From: Xenorhabdus bovienii SS-2004
GTDB lineage: Bacteria; Pseudomonadota; Gammaproteobacteria; Enterobacterales; Enterobacteriaceae
DNA length: 64,000 bases
Assembly: GCF_000027225.1 (NCBI RefSeq)
Contig: NC_013892.1
Coordinates: forward strand, 3,224,001-3,288,000
Reading direction: 5' to 3'
This document shows, piece after piece, positions 49,879 through 58,923 of the stretch; within the stretch, counting starts at the first letter, position 1; every line of letters starts with the position of its first letter. A program made the position numbers and the translations under genes. The notes beneath the pieces were generated by a model. The model saw nothing but the letters and a program-made list of their open reading frames with translations. It had not been told where the DNA came from and ran no database searches.

Positions 49879-50151
49879 ATGAGCAGAACTATTTTTTGTA
49901 CTTTTTTGCAACGAGAAGCCGAAGGCCAAGATTTTCAGCTCTATCCAGGAGAACTGGGCAAGCGCATTTTCAATGAGATTTCTAAAGAGGCGTGGCAGCA
50001 ATGGATGAGTAAACAAACCATGCTGATCAATGAAAAAAAATTGAACACTATAAACCCAGAACATCGCAAACTACTCGAACAAGAAATGGTGAAGTTTTTG
50101 TTTGAAGGTCATGATATTAAAATCGACGGTTATACACCGCCGGAAAAATAA
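49879..50151 (+). CDS. yggX: Oxidative-damage protection / Fe-trafficking protein YggX
   Basis: 90 aa, full length. Starts [20 protein letters not shown] with the conserved Cys7, then [20 protein letters not shown] and [16 protein letters not shown]. In E. coli and Salmonella it protects Fe-S enzymes from oxidative damage. TTTGAGGATTT ribosome site. Co-oriented with mutY. Confidence 0.96.
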   Translation: MSRTIFCTFLQREAEGQDFQLYPGELGKRIFNEISKEAWQQWMSKQTMLINEKKLNTINPEHRKLLEQEMVKFLFEGHDIKIDGYTPPEK

Positions 50152-50303
50152 TCTTATAACGCCTGTCATTGGGTGACACAACAAATAAAAATCACCCAAT
50201 TAATGAGGTAAGTTAATAATATTATTATGCATTAATATAAAACAAGAGCCTCTTTATCGGGCTCTAACACTGATGACATCCCAATACCTGACGGCATTGT
50301 AAA

Positions 50304-51377
50304 ATGAAAAGACTGCTGGCTCTGATTCTTCTCACTCCACTCCTGATTTCCTGCTCTAGCAAAAAAGATATTGAATACAATGAAGCATACGTAAAAGATA
50401 CGAATGGTTTTGATATCTTAATGGGGCAATTTGCCCATAACATTGAAAATATCTGGGGCTTACAAGAAGTTTTAATCGCAGGCCCTAAAGATTACGTAAA
50501 ATACACAGATCAATACCAAACTCGTAGCCATATCAATTTTGATGCGGGAACCATCACAATTGAAACTCTATCGCCTATTGAACCCTCTGAACATTTACGT
50601 AAGGCGATTATTACCACCTTGCTGATGGGCGACGATCCTGGCTCTGTTGATCTTTATTCTGACATCAATGACATTCAGATAAGCAAAGAGCCATTTCTTT
50701 ATGGGCAGGTTTTGGATAATGCAGGTGAGGCAATCCGTTGGGAGTGGCGTGCACGTCATTTTGCAAATTATCTTCTCCAGAATAAATTACAAAAACGCCA
50801 ATCAGGGCTACATATGATTTGGACCGTCACCATTCAATTGGTTCCTAATCATTTAGATAAACGGGCACATAAATACTTACCGATGGTTCGCAAAGCCGCC
50901 ATCAAATATGGCGTTGATGAATCCCTGATCCTTGCCATTATGCAAAATGAATCCAGCTTTAACCCTTATGCTGTCAGTCGTTCTGATGCACTGGGATTAA
51001 TGCAGGTCATGCAGCATACCGCTGGGCGGGATGTCTTCAAAATGCAAGGGAAATCCGGCCAGCCTAGCCGCAGTTATCTCTTCGATCCTGAAAATAACAT
51101 TGATGCAGGTACCGCATATCTATCGATCTTGCAGAATATCTATTTAGGGGAAATCAACAACGCAACCTCACGTCGATATGCCGTTATTACCGCCTACAAT
51201 GGCGGCGCTGGCAGTGTACTGAGAGTGTTCTCCAGTGATAAGAAAAAAGCGGCACAAATCATCAATACCATGGCACCTGGTGATGTTTATGAAACGCTGA
51301 CCAATAAGCATCCAGCTTCTGAGTCGCGCCGTTATTTGATGAAAGTGAATAATACCCAGAAAGGCTATCGTCGATAG
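50304..51377 (+). CDS. mltC: Membrane-bound lytic murein transglycosylase C
   Basis: 357 aa outer-membrane lipoprotein (lipobox LLISC). Cleaves the glycan strand of peptidoglycan to 1,6-anhydromuramyl products. N-terminal DUF3393 domain, then the SLT catalytic domain: catalytic Glu in [20 protein letters not shown], followed by [18 protein letters not shown], and [13 protein letters not shown]. Last gene before tRNA-Phe, as in E. coli. The 150-bp gap before it contains a long hairpin ATTGGGTGA/TCACCCAAT (around 50168-50202). Confidence 0.96.
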   Translation: MKRLLALILLTPLLISCSSKKDIEYNEAYVKDTNGFDILMGQFAHNIENIWGLQEVLIAGPKDYVKYTDQYQTRSHINFDAGTITIETLSPIEPSEHLRKAIITTLLMGDDPGSVDLYSDINDIQISKEPFLYGQVLDNAGEAIRWEWRARHFANYLLQNKLQKRQSGLHMIWTVTIQLVPNHLDKRAHKYLPMVRKAAIKYGVDESLILAIMQNESSFNPYAVSRSDALGLMQVMQHTAGRDVFKMQGKSGQPSRSYLFDPENNIDAGTAYLSILQNIYLGEINNATSRRYAVITAYNGGAGSVLRVFSSDKKKAAQIINTMAPGDVYETLTNKHPASESRRYLMKVNNTQKGYRR

Positions 51378-51527
51378 CTGATCATCAATATCAATGAATG
51401 GAGAGGCACTATCCTCTCCATTATTGTTTAAATTTATAACCACTTGAACAATTTGAAAGCATAAAGATAAAATTATACAGAAAGTCGTTGACGGAATTAT
51501 CTGAATACGGTTTAATGCGCCCCGTTA

Positions 51528-51603
51528 GCCCGGATAGCTCAGTCGGTAGAGCAGGGGATTGAAAATCCCCGTGTCCTTGGTTCGATTCCGAGTCCGGGCA
51601 CCA
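51528..51603 (+). tRNA. tRNA-Phe (GAA)
   Basis: 76 nt with encoded CCA. Anticodon stem-loop CAGGGGATTGAAAATCCCC gives GAA; acceptor GCCCGGA pairs with TCCGGGC; T arm is GTCCTTGGTTCGATTCCGAGT. Corresponds in position to E. coli pheV, after mltC. Its 3' 51 bases recur inverted at 60361-60411. Confidence 0.98.
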
Positions 51604-51934
51604 ATTTTAAAACTCGTTTGTTGAAGTGATATCAATAACTTAACACGTGAGTCAGAAATAAGTGCTGTTAAGCAAATGTTAATGAATATAATCTATTACT
51701 TTGCGTAAGTTAATAAACTAAAAACAGCCACTCTATACGAAGTCAGGTGAACACAGTTTGTGCTCACCTTTTGCGTTGAAAGTAATGATTTCAGTAATTG
51801 ATTCTGATGTCAAGTCAGGTGATTGTCAGAATTGCTCTTTGAGCACACTTCCCGGTTTCTTCGTTTTGTGTCTCCACCTCCAAACCATCCCATAATTCAG
51901 TGACACAGTCAGGGCAATCCCGCTGATATCCTGC
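51604..51934. other. Region between tRNA-Phe and the ISAs1 remnant
   Basis: About 330 bp. A hairpin at 51745-51772 (AGGTGA...TCACCT followed by TTTT) is a likely tRNA terminator. The rest shows no gene. The usual attachment-site features right of the tRNA are not visible apart from the tRNA 3' end itself. Confidence 0.5.
51745..51772 (+). terminator. Terminator after tRNA-Phe
   Basis: AGGTGA (51745-51750) pairs with TCACCT (51764-51769), with inner CAC/GTG pairs, followed by TTTT. Confidence 0.6.
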
Positions 51935-52902
51935 CAGGGGTTACGCATGAAATTTTGGTAGGCTAAAATTGATTAAATAACAGGGCTTCCATGTAGCCAT
52001 TATCCCACCCGGCTGATTTCCTTCGGGCACTCAAACTCAACTTACTGTTGGTATCCCGTTTGACGATATTGAGCGCCATTTTACGTAATTGGGCAAATAT
52101 TCTTGTGGCGATCTGCTCTCTCATCCGTGAATCATCTTCCCGAAAAGTGACATCCAGTACCCAGTGTAAGCTATTTTCAATAGCCCAATGTTTCCGAATG
52201 GCTGCTAACTGAAAGGCAGGAGCATCCTGACAACTACTTAAATAATAACGAAAATAAGAGGTGACTGTTTCAGAATATTGTTCTTGCCGTATTGTTTCTG
52301 TGACCAGAAGAGCCTGAATATCTGGCCAGGAGCCTAAGTGTTTTGTTTCTGGTGTCAGCGGTAGAACCCATCCGCGTCGTCTGACGGTACGCCCATGGCT
52401 ATCTTCAAATTCATCATGGTCAGGTTTCAGATAAGGTTTTTGTGTTGCCTGTTGTTGTTGAAAATAGTTAACCGCTTCCGAAAAGGTTTTTCCCTGATTG
52501 CCTTTAAGGGACAAAATATAATCGGCTCCGCTCTCGCGTAATTGCTGGGCAATCGTGCGTTGACAGCCCATCGCATCAAGCGTCACGAGATGGCCTTTCA
52601 AGGAAAGCATCGATAATAATGTGGGGATGGCCTTAATTTCGTTTGATTTTCCGTCTACAGCACACTGACATAAGCTAAGCCCTTTCTCAACGGAGAATGC
52701 ACTTACCACATGTAATGGGCTTTGTTCAATTTTCTTGTCAAACGAATGGCGTAAACTTTTACCATCAATCGCAATGATCGCCCGCTTTTCTGAAGAAACA
52801 TCATGAGAAACCCACTGATAAAAATGGCGTTCAAAGAGGCGGGGATTTAATAAACTGAAACAGCGCCGGAAAGTATCATGTGACGGAATACCGCCTTTGA
52901 GC
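51935..52902 (-). mobile_element. ISAs1-family element remnant (5' part lost at IS1 copy B)
   Basis: The left end starts with an ISAs1-type terminus CAGGGGTTACGCATGAAA (51935 on). The other end is cut by IS1 at 52903, and the missing part of the transposase is not found on the far side of that IS1, so more than simple insertion took place. It differs clearly from the ISAs1 in yafK. Confidence 0.8.
51963..52902 (-). pseudogene. ISAs1-family transposase, N-terminus missing
   Basis: The frame is open from the IS1 junction at 52902 and starts mid-protein (LKGGIPSHDTFRRCFSLLNP). Catalytic motifs AIIAIDGKSLRHSFDK, LVTLDAMGCQRTIAQ and KHWAIENSLHWVLDVTFRED remain; about the first 80-90 residues are lost. 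The longest stretch with a start codon inside is 51963-52709. Not likely functional. Confidence 0.85.
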
Positions 52903-53684
52903 GGTCATGTATTAAATGATTAGATTAGGTATTAAAAATAATGTTCACGTTCAATAAAGGTTCCTATCACTTTATCGTGCATTTCTTCCGATTTTGAATA
53001 CCCAATGGTTTTTCTATTCAGCCTTTTGATTCGGGTACGATGCGTTAAATTCGTTCTCTCTATACGCTGAGTAAACGCCTTTCCAGTCAAGTGCTCTTCC
53101 TCGGGAAGTGGGTCATAAACAACATAGTCATCCGTGCAGTAAAACCGAATAGTAAAGGAAGATAAGAGGGTAAGCAGCTTGTCTAACGTTTTTCGACTGC
53201 GATCGCCAAAAACATGAGCCACTATTCGCTTCAGGCGGGGTTCCCAAGCATACCAAAGCCAGCGTTGGTTTTTCTTATTGCCGACAAACGACCATTGCTC
53301 GTCGATTTCACAGACAATCTGGATGCCACATTCCGCAAGGGGAAGTGTCGTTACGTTTCGGGGTCTGAGGTTTTTAATGTTTTCATGACGGTGGCGGTGG
53401 CGACTTTCAGGATCCGAGCGGTGTCACGAATTCCCCCGTTATTCATCGCGATATCGACAATCTGTTCTTTAACGCCGGGTTTGCAGGCCTGATAGGTATA
53501 CGCCAACTGAAAGACCTTACAGCAGCTATAACAGCGATAACGAGGATGTCCGCCATTTCCTTTCCCATGTCCTTTGACCTGTTCTGATTTGTGGCAATAA
53601 CGGCAATAGACATCAACTTTGGCCATACTTCATCCTTAAAAAGCCGGAAGCATATCACAGCAACTAACCATTTAATACATGACC
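52903..53684 (-). mobile_element. IS1-family insertion sequence, copy B
   Basis: 782 bp, same ends (GGTCATG...CATGACC) and same encoded proteins as copy A. The left flank (TTTGAGC) and the right flank (CAGTAGTC) do not match, so there is no target duplication. It separates two truncated genes: the ISAs1 transposase at left, and a 13-codon C-terminal stub at right. Confidence 0.93.
52932..53626 (-). CDS. IS1-family transposase InsAB' (frameshifted), copy B
   Basis: InsA is 53351-53626 and InsB's downstream frame reaches 52932; protein sequences are identical to copy A, with the same TTAAAAACC slip region and DDE residues. Intact by eye. Confidence 0.85.
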
Positions 53685-53725
53685 CAGTAGTCACCTTACA
53701 CTTCCAATTCAAAGAAGATAAATAA
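53685..53725 (+). pseudogene. C-terminal stub of an unidentified gene cut by IS1 copy B
   Basis: From the IS1 edge the plus strand reads PVVTLHFQFKEDK-stop (stop at about 53724), then a terminator. It looks like the end of a protein lost to the left of the IS1. Too short to identify; a type VI gene would fit the neighbouring hcp but is only a guess. Confidence 0.35.
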
Positions 53726-53727
53726 AT

Positions 53728-53758
53728 AAAAATGGCGATTTAGTTCGCCATTTTTTGA
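53728..53758 (+). terminator. Terminator upstream of the hcp cassette
   Basis: AAATGGCGA pairs with TCGCCATTT over TTTAGT, with a run of T. It closes the stub's transcript, so hcp must have its own promoter in the 200-bp AT-rich stretch that follows. Confidence 0.8.
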
Positions 53759-53960
53759 AAAAATTTTAAATTACTTAAATTATAATTTTCATTATAAAAA
53801 ATTAATTTATTTAAAATATTCATTAGAAACAGCATAAAAAAACATAAAAAAGGCTATTATTAGTTAATTCTAGATACTGTTAAATAATGTGTACTATTGA
53901 CAAAATAATTCATTACCTTGTATTTTTCACTCTAAGTTAATTTACAATAAAGGAAATAAC
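53759..53960. other. AT-rich promoter region of the hcp cassette
   Basis: About 200 bp, more than 75% AT. No gene. It ends with AAAGGAAATAAC, the hcp ribosome site. Confidence 0.5.
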
Positions 53961-54440
53961 ATGGCTAACATTATTTATCTAACAATTAATGGAAAAAAAC
54001 AAGGTTTAATATCATCAGGATGTTCATCAGAAAACTCCATTGGAAATCTCTGTCAAAATGGTCATGAAAATAAAATATACATATACGAGTTAAATCATTC
54101 GTTATCTAGAGAACAAAACGTAAATCATTTCCCAATTACAATAAAAAAACCTATAGATAAATCAACTCCATTATTAGGAATGGCAATATCAGATAATGAA
54201 GAATTAGAATGTATATTTGATATTTATAGAACAGATAATAGCGGTGGCCTTGTGCTTTTTTTTACTATAAAAGTGACAAATGCAACCATAAGTAATATTG
54301 ATATTATTTGCCCTCATTCTTTAACTCATAATGATGCTCAGCCGCAGGAAAGTATTTCTTTAAAATATAAAAGCATAACATGGCAGCATCACACCGCAGG
54401 AACTAGCGGGTATAGTATTTGGGATGACAGGATTTATTAA
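53961..54440 (+). CDS. hcp: Type VI secretion tube protein Hcp (effector-linked, HcpET subgroup)
   Basis: 159 aa. Hcp forms the hexameric tube of the T6SS and carries or chaperones effectors. It starts MANIIYLTINGKKQGLISSG and has CSSENSIGNLCQNGHENKIY, HSLSREQNVNHFPITIKKPIDK, STPLLGMAISDNEELECIFD and ITWQHHTAGTSGYSIWDDRIY, the pattern of enterobacterial Hcp that are often fused to C-terminal toxins. Here the Hcp stops, and a separate frame begins 2 bases later. No other T6SS structural gene is in the window. Low GC, unlike the chromosome and the adjoining integrative element. Confidence 0.9.
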   Translation: MANIIYLTINGKKQGLISSGCSSENSIGNLCQNGHENKIYIYELNHSLSREQNVNHFPITIKKPIDKSTPLLGMAISDNEELECIFDIYRTDNSGGLVLFFTIKVTNATISNIDIICPHSLTHNDAQPQESISLKYKSITWQHHTAGTSGYSIWDDRIY

Positions 54441-54442
54441 AT

Positions 54443-55243
54443 ATGGATATATATGCAAATAGAGAGAATGATTACTTTGCTACAATGGGAATGCTAACTG
54501 CTAGAAGCGTAACAGAATCGGCATTAAGTGTTTCTATTTTCCTAAATAACTTTCGTATAAAGGCATATTTTAAATCAGAAATAAAAAAATTCACTGACAA
54601 TAATTTAAACATAATACTAAGCAAGTCATCAACGAAAGCATCTAAAATGCAGGCAATACAAGACCTAAAAAAAGAAAAACTATATTTATCACAACAAGAA
54701 AATATTATAAGAAATAATATACTTGAAAAGTACGCTGTCATAGAAATCAAGAAAGAGCTAGATTTTTTTACGTATGTTTTGAAGGGATTTGGCATAGTTG
54801 CCGGAGGTGCTCAGATAATTACTGGCGCGGCTATGGTAACAGCTACAAGCCAAACAGTAGTCGGTTATGTCGCAGGTTCAGCACTCATAGTTAATGGTAT
54901 GAGTAATATAGAAGAAAATTTAAATTCCTTATTAAAGAAAGATCCTGATTATAAGGGATATCTAAGAAGAGGATACGAACATGCTTTTTTATTTATGGGA
55001 TCTGATAAAAAGACCGCAAATTTAGTTTATGGAGGTGTAGATATTGCTTTATCTGGTTATGGTGCATTTAGAAATGTGTTAAAACCTGATTCTTGGCGAT
55101 TATTTAATTATGTAAAAGATGATTATGTCACCAGCTATAAATTAATGAGTGGTTATGCTCTTACATTTGAGGTAGTAGCTGATGGGGTCACATTAAAATC
55201 AACTTATGATTCTTATAATGACCCTCAAAATAATAGTAAATAA
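54443..55243 (+). CDS. DUF4225-like putative T6SS effector (pore-forming candidate)
   Basis: 266 aa, starting 2 bases after the hcp stop without a ribosome site of its own, so translation is likely coupled. The N-terminal half (residues ~30-105) is Lys-rich and helical; residues ~110-155 form a glycine-rich hydrophobic hairpin: KGFGIVAGGAQIITGAAMVT, then VVGYVAGSALIVNGMSNIEE; this G-xVxGGxQ...G and hG-x-NNI-E-like pattern resembles DUF4225, a domain often linked to Hcp. The hairpin suggests membrane insertion. It is a separate frame, not fused with Hcp. Function is inferred from family resemblance and position; toxicity is untested. Confidence 0.6.
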   Translation: MDIYANRENDYFATMGMLTARSVTESALSVSIFLNNFRIKAYFKSEIKKFTDNNLNIILSKSSTKASKMQAIQDLKKEKLYLSQQENIIRNNILEKYAVIEIKKELDFFTYVLKGFGIVAGGAQIITGAAMVTATSQTVVGYVAGSALIVNGMSNIEENLNSLLKKDPDYKGYLRRGYEHAFLFMGSDKKTANLVYGGVDIALSGYGAFRNVLKPDSWRLFNYVKDDYVTSYKLMSGYALTFEVVADGVTLKSTYDSYNDPQNNSK

Positions 55244-55555
55244 TTATTCCTTGCGTTTATATTTTTTCATAAATATAGACGCTCTATAAGACATTCTGAA
55301 TGACAGCATAAATAAAATAGGAGGGATTGTTATAATTGTGGATATAATAAACCCTACAACATTTACATCATCCGCTATTAAAAATAAGAAAGCGAACCCA
55401 AAAAAAATAAGAGGTACAATGAATATTAACTTATAAAATCTTTTATCAAGATCAATTATATTATCCATAAGATTAGTGCCATTTTTTTTATTTATAGATT
55501 CGAGAAATTTAATATCTTTAGGTGTAAAGCCACTTTCTATCATTAATTTTTCCAT
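55244..55555 (-). CDS. Small two-helix membrane protein, candidate immunity protein
   Basis: 103 aa with two transmembrane helices (LIFIVPLIFFGFAFLFLIA and NVVGFIISTIITIPPILFML) and a charged C-terminus (SIFMKKYKRKE). The start chosen is the ATG at 55555 (AAAGGAAAC upstream); 55570 is the frame start. Its stop codon lies directly next to that of the effector, convergent and with no gap. A membrane protein beside a membrane-inserting toxin fits an immunity role, but immunity genes usually follow in the same direction. Not recognised from sequence. Confidence 0.55.
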   Translation of the reverse strand: MEKLMIESGFTPKDIKFLESINKKNGTNLMDNIIDLDKRFYKLIFIVPLIFFGFAFLFLIADDVNVVGFIISTIITIPPILFMLSFRMSYRASIFMKKYKRKE

Positions 55556-55570
55556 GTTTCCTTTGTACAT

Positions 55571-55945
55571 TTAATTAACCCTTCTGACCTAATTTAAACT
55601 TTTTATATTTTATCGTACTTAGTTATTTTTTCTTTAATTTTTCTGCATTATTGAGGACTTTATCTAGTTTATTTACTTTCCAGTGCCTTAACTTGCTCTT
55701 CGAGCTGCCCGATTTTCGGATAATTTACTGGATTGGTTGATAAAAAAACCGAATAGCCAACCTCTTATACCAGAGCGTTTGTCGGAGTACTGATAAAGTT
55801 GGCCGATGTACCTCTGGAACAACTACAACATTAAAAAGCCTCAGTGACCAGCTGATTGCAGAAAGTGAAACCAAAATGTCTCAGACATCGTATCCGTCTT
55901 TGCTGACCAACTCATACCACGAGACCATAAAAATCTGTGGGGCAC
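55571..55945. other. Mosaic of coding remnants between the immunity candidate and ISKra4 fragment
   Basis: About 375 bp without an intact gene. On the minus strand near 55673-55760 a frame ends VNYPKIGQLEEQVKALESK-stop, which looks like a true C-terminus. On the plus strand near 55830-55960 an open frame reads TTLKSLSDQLIAESETKMSQ. Neither is recognised. Together they suggest debris of mobile DNA. Confidence 0.4.
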
Positions 55946-56529
55946 TTATGCAGCAACTGCCTCTGTCCAATAATGATCCGTTTTGTCACCTAATTTTATA
56001 CCCGGATACCAGTGCTCAAATTGGGTTTTTAAATCACCATTGAGTACCGCTGTGCGTGTCTGGAGTAAGTAATGTGCACCTTGCTGGCTCCATTGCATCT
56101 GCTGCTTTTTCACCATCCGTTTAGCGATAACTTCATTGATCGTCGATTCAACAAATGAAGAGGAAATTGCTTCACCATATCGGTACATTTCACCGTAATT
56201 CGGGATCATCATGCTGTTATTTTCAATATAGGTATACATTTCATCTATATGTTTTAACAATGATTTATTATTACCATAATGCAATATGTCCTCATCACAC
56301 ATTGCCGCACAATCATCCAGGTGTTCTAATGCCTTAATCGCATTTCCATGCCAGAGATACCATTTTGTGCTGGTTAAAGAGTCCAATAATTCTGCACCAA
56401 GTTCAGGGGCGTTTTTTGATACCCCTCTGGCATATTGTTTCAATACGGTCAGACGCATCGTGATATGAAACCAGTCGAGTACGTGCTGGGATTCGGGGTA
56501 CAAGTTAAATTGCAGATCCCTGATATTAT
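55946..56529 (-). pseudogene. ISKra4-family transposase fragment (C-terminal part)
   Basis: About 194 codons are open up to the IS1 junction: NIRDLQFNLYPESQHVLDWF, then FVESTINEVIAKRMVKKQQM and LLQTRTAVLNGDLKTQFEHW. This is the C-terminal part of an ISKra4-type transposase. The N-terminal half is missing; the apparent start codon falls within IS1. No IS ends seen. Confidence 0.75.
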
Positions 56530-57311
56530 GGTCATGTATTAAATGGTTAGTTGCTGTGATATGCTTCCGGCTTTTTAAGGATGAAGTATGGCCAAAGTTG
56601 ATGTCTATTGCCGTTATTGCCACAAATCAGAACAGGTCAAAGGACATGGGAAAGGAAATGGCGGACATCCTCGTTATCGCTGTTATAGCTGCTGTAAGGT
56701 CTTTCAGTTGGCGTATACCTATCAGGCCTGCAAACCCGGCGTTAAAGAACAGATTGTCGATATCGCGATGAATAACGGGGGAATTCGTGACACCGCTCGG
56801 ATCCTGAAAGTCGCCACCGCCACCGTCATGAAAACATTAAAAACCTCAGACCCCGAAACGTAACGACACTTCCCCTTGCGGAATGTGGCATCCAGATTGT
56901 CTGTGAAATCGACGAGCAATGGTCGTTTGTCGGCAATAAGAAAAACCAACGCTGGCTTTGGTATGCTTGGGAACCCCGCCTGAAGCGAATAGTGGCTCAT
57001 GTTTTTGGCGATCGCAGTCGAAAAACGTTAGACAAGCTGCTTACCCTCTTATCTTCCTTTACTATTCGGTTTTACTGCACGGATGACTATGTTGTTTATG
57101 ACCCACTTCCCGAGGAAGAGCACTTGACTGGAAAGGCGTTTACTCAGCGTATAGAGAGAACGAATTTAACGCATCGTACCCGAATCAAAAGGCTGAATAG
57201 AAAAACCATTGGGTATTCAAAATCGGAAGAAATGCACGATAAAGTGATAGGAACCTTTATTGAACGTGAACATTATTTTTAATACCTAATCTAATCATTT
57301 AATACATGACC
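56530..57311 (+). mobile_element. IS1-family insertion sequence, copy C
   Basis: 782 bp, inverted relative to copies A and B. Flanks: GATATTAT at left, CCCTTTAA at right, so no target duplication. It cuts the ISKra4 fragment at left and the P4-type primase at right, and these two are not parts of one gene. Confidence 0.93.
56588..57282 (+). CDS. IS1-family transposase InsAB' (frameshifted), copy C
   Basis: InsA 56588-56863 and InsB frame ending 57282; same proteins as copies A and B. Appears intact. Confidence 0.85.
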
Positions 57312-58468
57312 CCTTTAACCACGTAGTCTAACTGCGCATCAAATCCTGCCGAACCCACTGACAGCGGTAACTTTGTTTTGCGCTTTGGATAAATGCTTTC
57401 GACATTGTCATAACGGCGGCTTTCTATTGTGTGATGGTTCATTGGTTCCCCTGCTTGATATAACCCGTTACTGAATGCCTGTTTTGCTGCTTCAATGCCG
57501 TGTTGTTGTCGACAATCGTCCCAGTCAGCTTTGATATTATCCGGTGGCAATGTGACCCAGCCATTCACTGCGTAGGCGGCTTTTTCTGCCGAGATCTTGC
57601 CAACATTCTTTTTGGGTTTGCCGTCTTTATCCAGCTCGCCCGGTGTGTGCCAGTCATTATCTGCTGCAATAATGATTTTTGCGTCCGGCCAACGTTCCCG
57701 AATGGTTTTTGCAGTAGGAAATAAATTTCCCTCATCCAGCGCGGCCAGAACAACACCTTCGTATAGCTGGTTAACCGTGAGTGCCGTGGCGTAACCTTCG
57801 GTAATGATGACGGTATCAGGGTTCTCTTCCAGCGTTGATAAAGGAATAAACGCACCTTTTTTCTGGCTGCCGGTGAGGAGTTTTTTCTCGCCATTCGGTT
57901 TGATGATCTGCGCGCCTGTGACTATATTGTCCAGTGTTGCGAGTCGCAACACAGTTGAATTATCAGGCAATAACCGCTGATTAGGGCAATGCAGCCCCTT
58001 TGCAGTCAGATAGGGAGATTGTCCCACAACAGTTTGCGCCATCAGTGCCGCGACTCTGTCGGCAATCGGTTGTGTTGGATAGAGGTTTTCTTTGGCTGGT
58101 TTGGGTTCTGGCAAAGGCAATGCCAACGAGCCAGCAATGATTTTCGCTGCTTCAGTAATCGAAATCTTTTGGGTTCTTGCCACTAAATCCAGTCCATCGC
58201 CATAGTTCGGGGCATCACACTGGCGGCAATGCCAGTTACCATGATGGTGATCATCAAGAAAGTGAAAACGGTCAGTACCACCGCAAATAGGACAAGCGCC
58301 ATGTTTACCCTTTGCCGGAACATCAATACCACAGGCAGACAGCAGATTTGCCCATGAATACATGGCCGATGTTTTCACGGTCTGGATCAGGTCGAGCGGT
58401 TTTTGACTGCCGGATTTTTTTTGAACTGTAAATTCAGGGCGAGTTTGGGTATGCTGTGTCTCAGCCAT
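57312..58468 (-). pseudogene. P4 alpha-type primase, C-terminal helicase part lost at IS1
   Basis: About 385 codons from the ATG at 58468. The N-terminal zinc-ribbon primase motif is GACPICGGTDRFHFLDDHHH, then GNWHCRQCDAP; the TOPRIM part has TVIITEGYATALTVNQL and AKIIIAADND. Phage P4 alpha is ~777 aa with a helicase domain after this; here the frame runs into IS1 copy C and stops at 57299. It may still make a primase-only protein with an altered end. It lies downstream of alpA and the integrase, the usual P4-like order. Confidence 0.8.
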
Positions 58469-58577
58469 CGTTTTTACCTCAAGTAACGGTTGTTGGTCAG
58501 ACGCCTCAGATGTGTTGGTCGCACACTGGGGCGTTGTGTTTTTATGTTACATGTCTTACGTCATACTCTTTTCTGTG

Positions 58578-58784
58578 TTATGCCGCCCGTGATTCCGCGA
58601 TGCGTTGGGCAATCCAGTTATCTATTTCTGATTCAATAAATGCGATGGAGCGGGGGCCGATTTTGACCTGCTTCGGGAATTCTCCATCGCTAATTAATTT
58701 GTAGATCCACGCCTTGCTGTAACCCGTTCGGCGCTGAACTTCCGGCAAACGGATAAGATTTACCTTCAATGCTGTCACTGCCAT
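58578..58784 (-). CDS. AlpA-family transcriptional regulator / excisionase
   Basis: 68 aa helix-turn-helix protein: LIRLPEVQRRTGYSKAWIYK, then LISDGEFPKQVKIGPRSIAF and the tail IESEIDNWIAQRIAES, the AlpA/MerR-like signature. In P4-type islands it activates integrase or primase expression. Start ATG 58784 (MAVTALKVNLI) has AGGAG seven bases upstream; the ATG at 58790 overlaps that site. 110 bases upstream of the primase. Confidence 0.88.
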   Translation of the reverse strand: MAVTALKVNLIRLPEVQRRTGYSKAWIYKLISDGEFPKQVKIGPRSIAFIESEIDNWIAQRIAESRAA

Positions 58785-58923
58785 ATTCATTCTCCTGTTA
58801 CCGAGTCCCTGAGCGCTCATCGTGGACGTTGTTTGATGACAGGAGAATTATTTAAAAAGCACCCTTAAATGAACAGCGTTAATTGTTTCTCTCACAATGA
58901 GAATTAATGGATTAAAGAATGAA

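Noticed and set aside
54425..54445. Programmed -1 frameshift joining Hcp and the toxin
   Set aside because: The -1 frame is open for five codons only and there is no X XXY YYZ heptamer; coupled re-initiation is simpler.
56530..56623. Start of the ISKra4 transposase inside IS1 copy C
   Set aside because: The upstream residues of that frame come from the IS1 end and are not transposase sequence; the true start is lost.
52903..57311. A normal composite transposon made by IS1 copies B and C
   Set aside because: Outer flanks lack a shared target duplication and both outer and inner neighbours are broken genes, so transposition as a unit to this site is not supported.
52903..57311. A simple inversion between IS1 copies B and C
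   Set aside because: After such an inversion, the left flank of B should match the complement of the left flank of C, and likewise for the right flanks; they do not.
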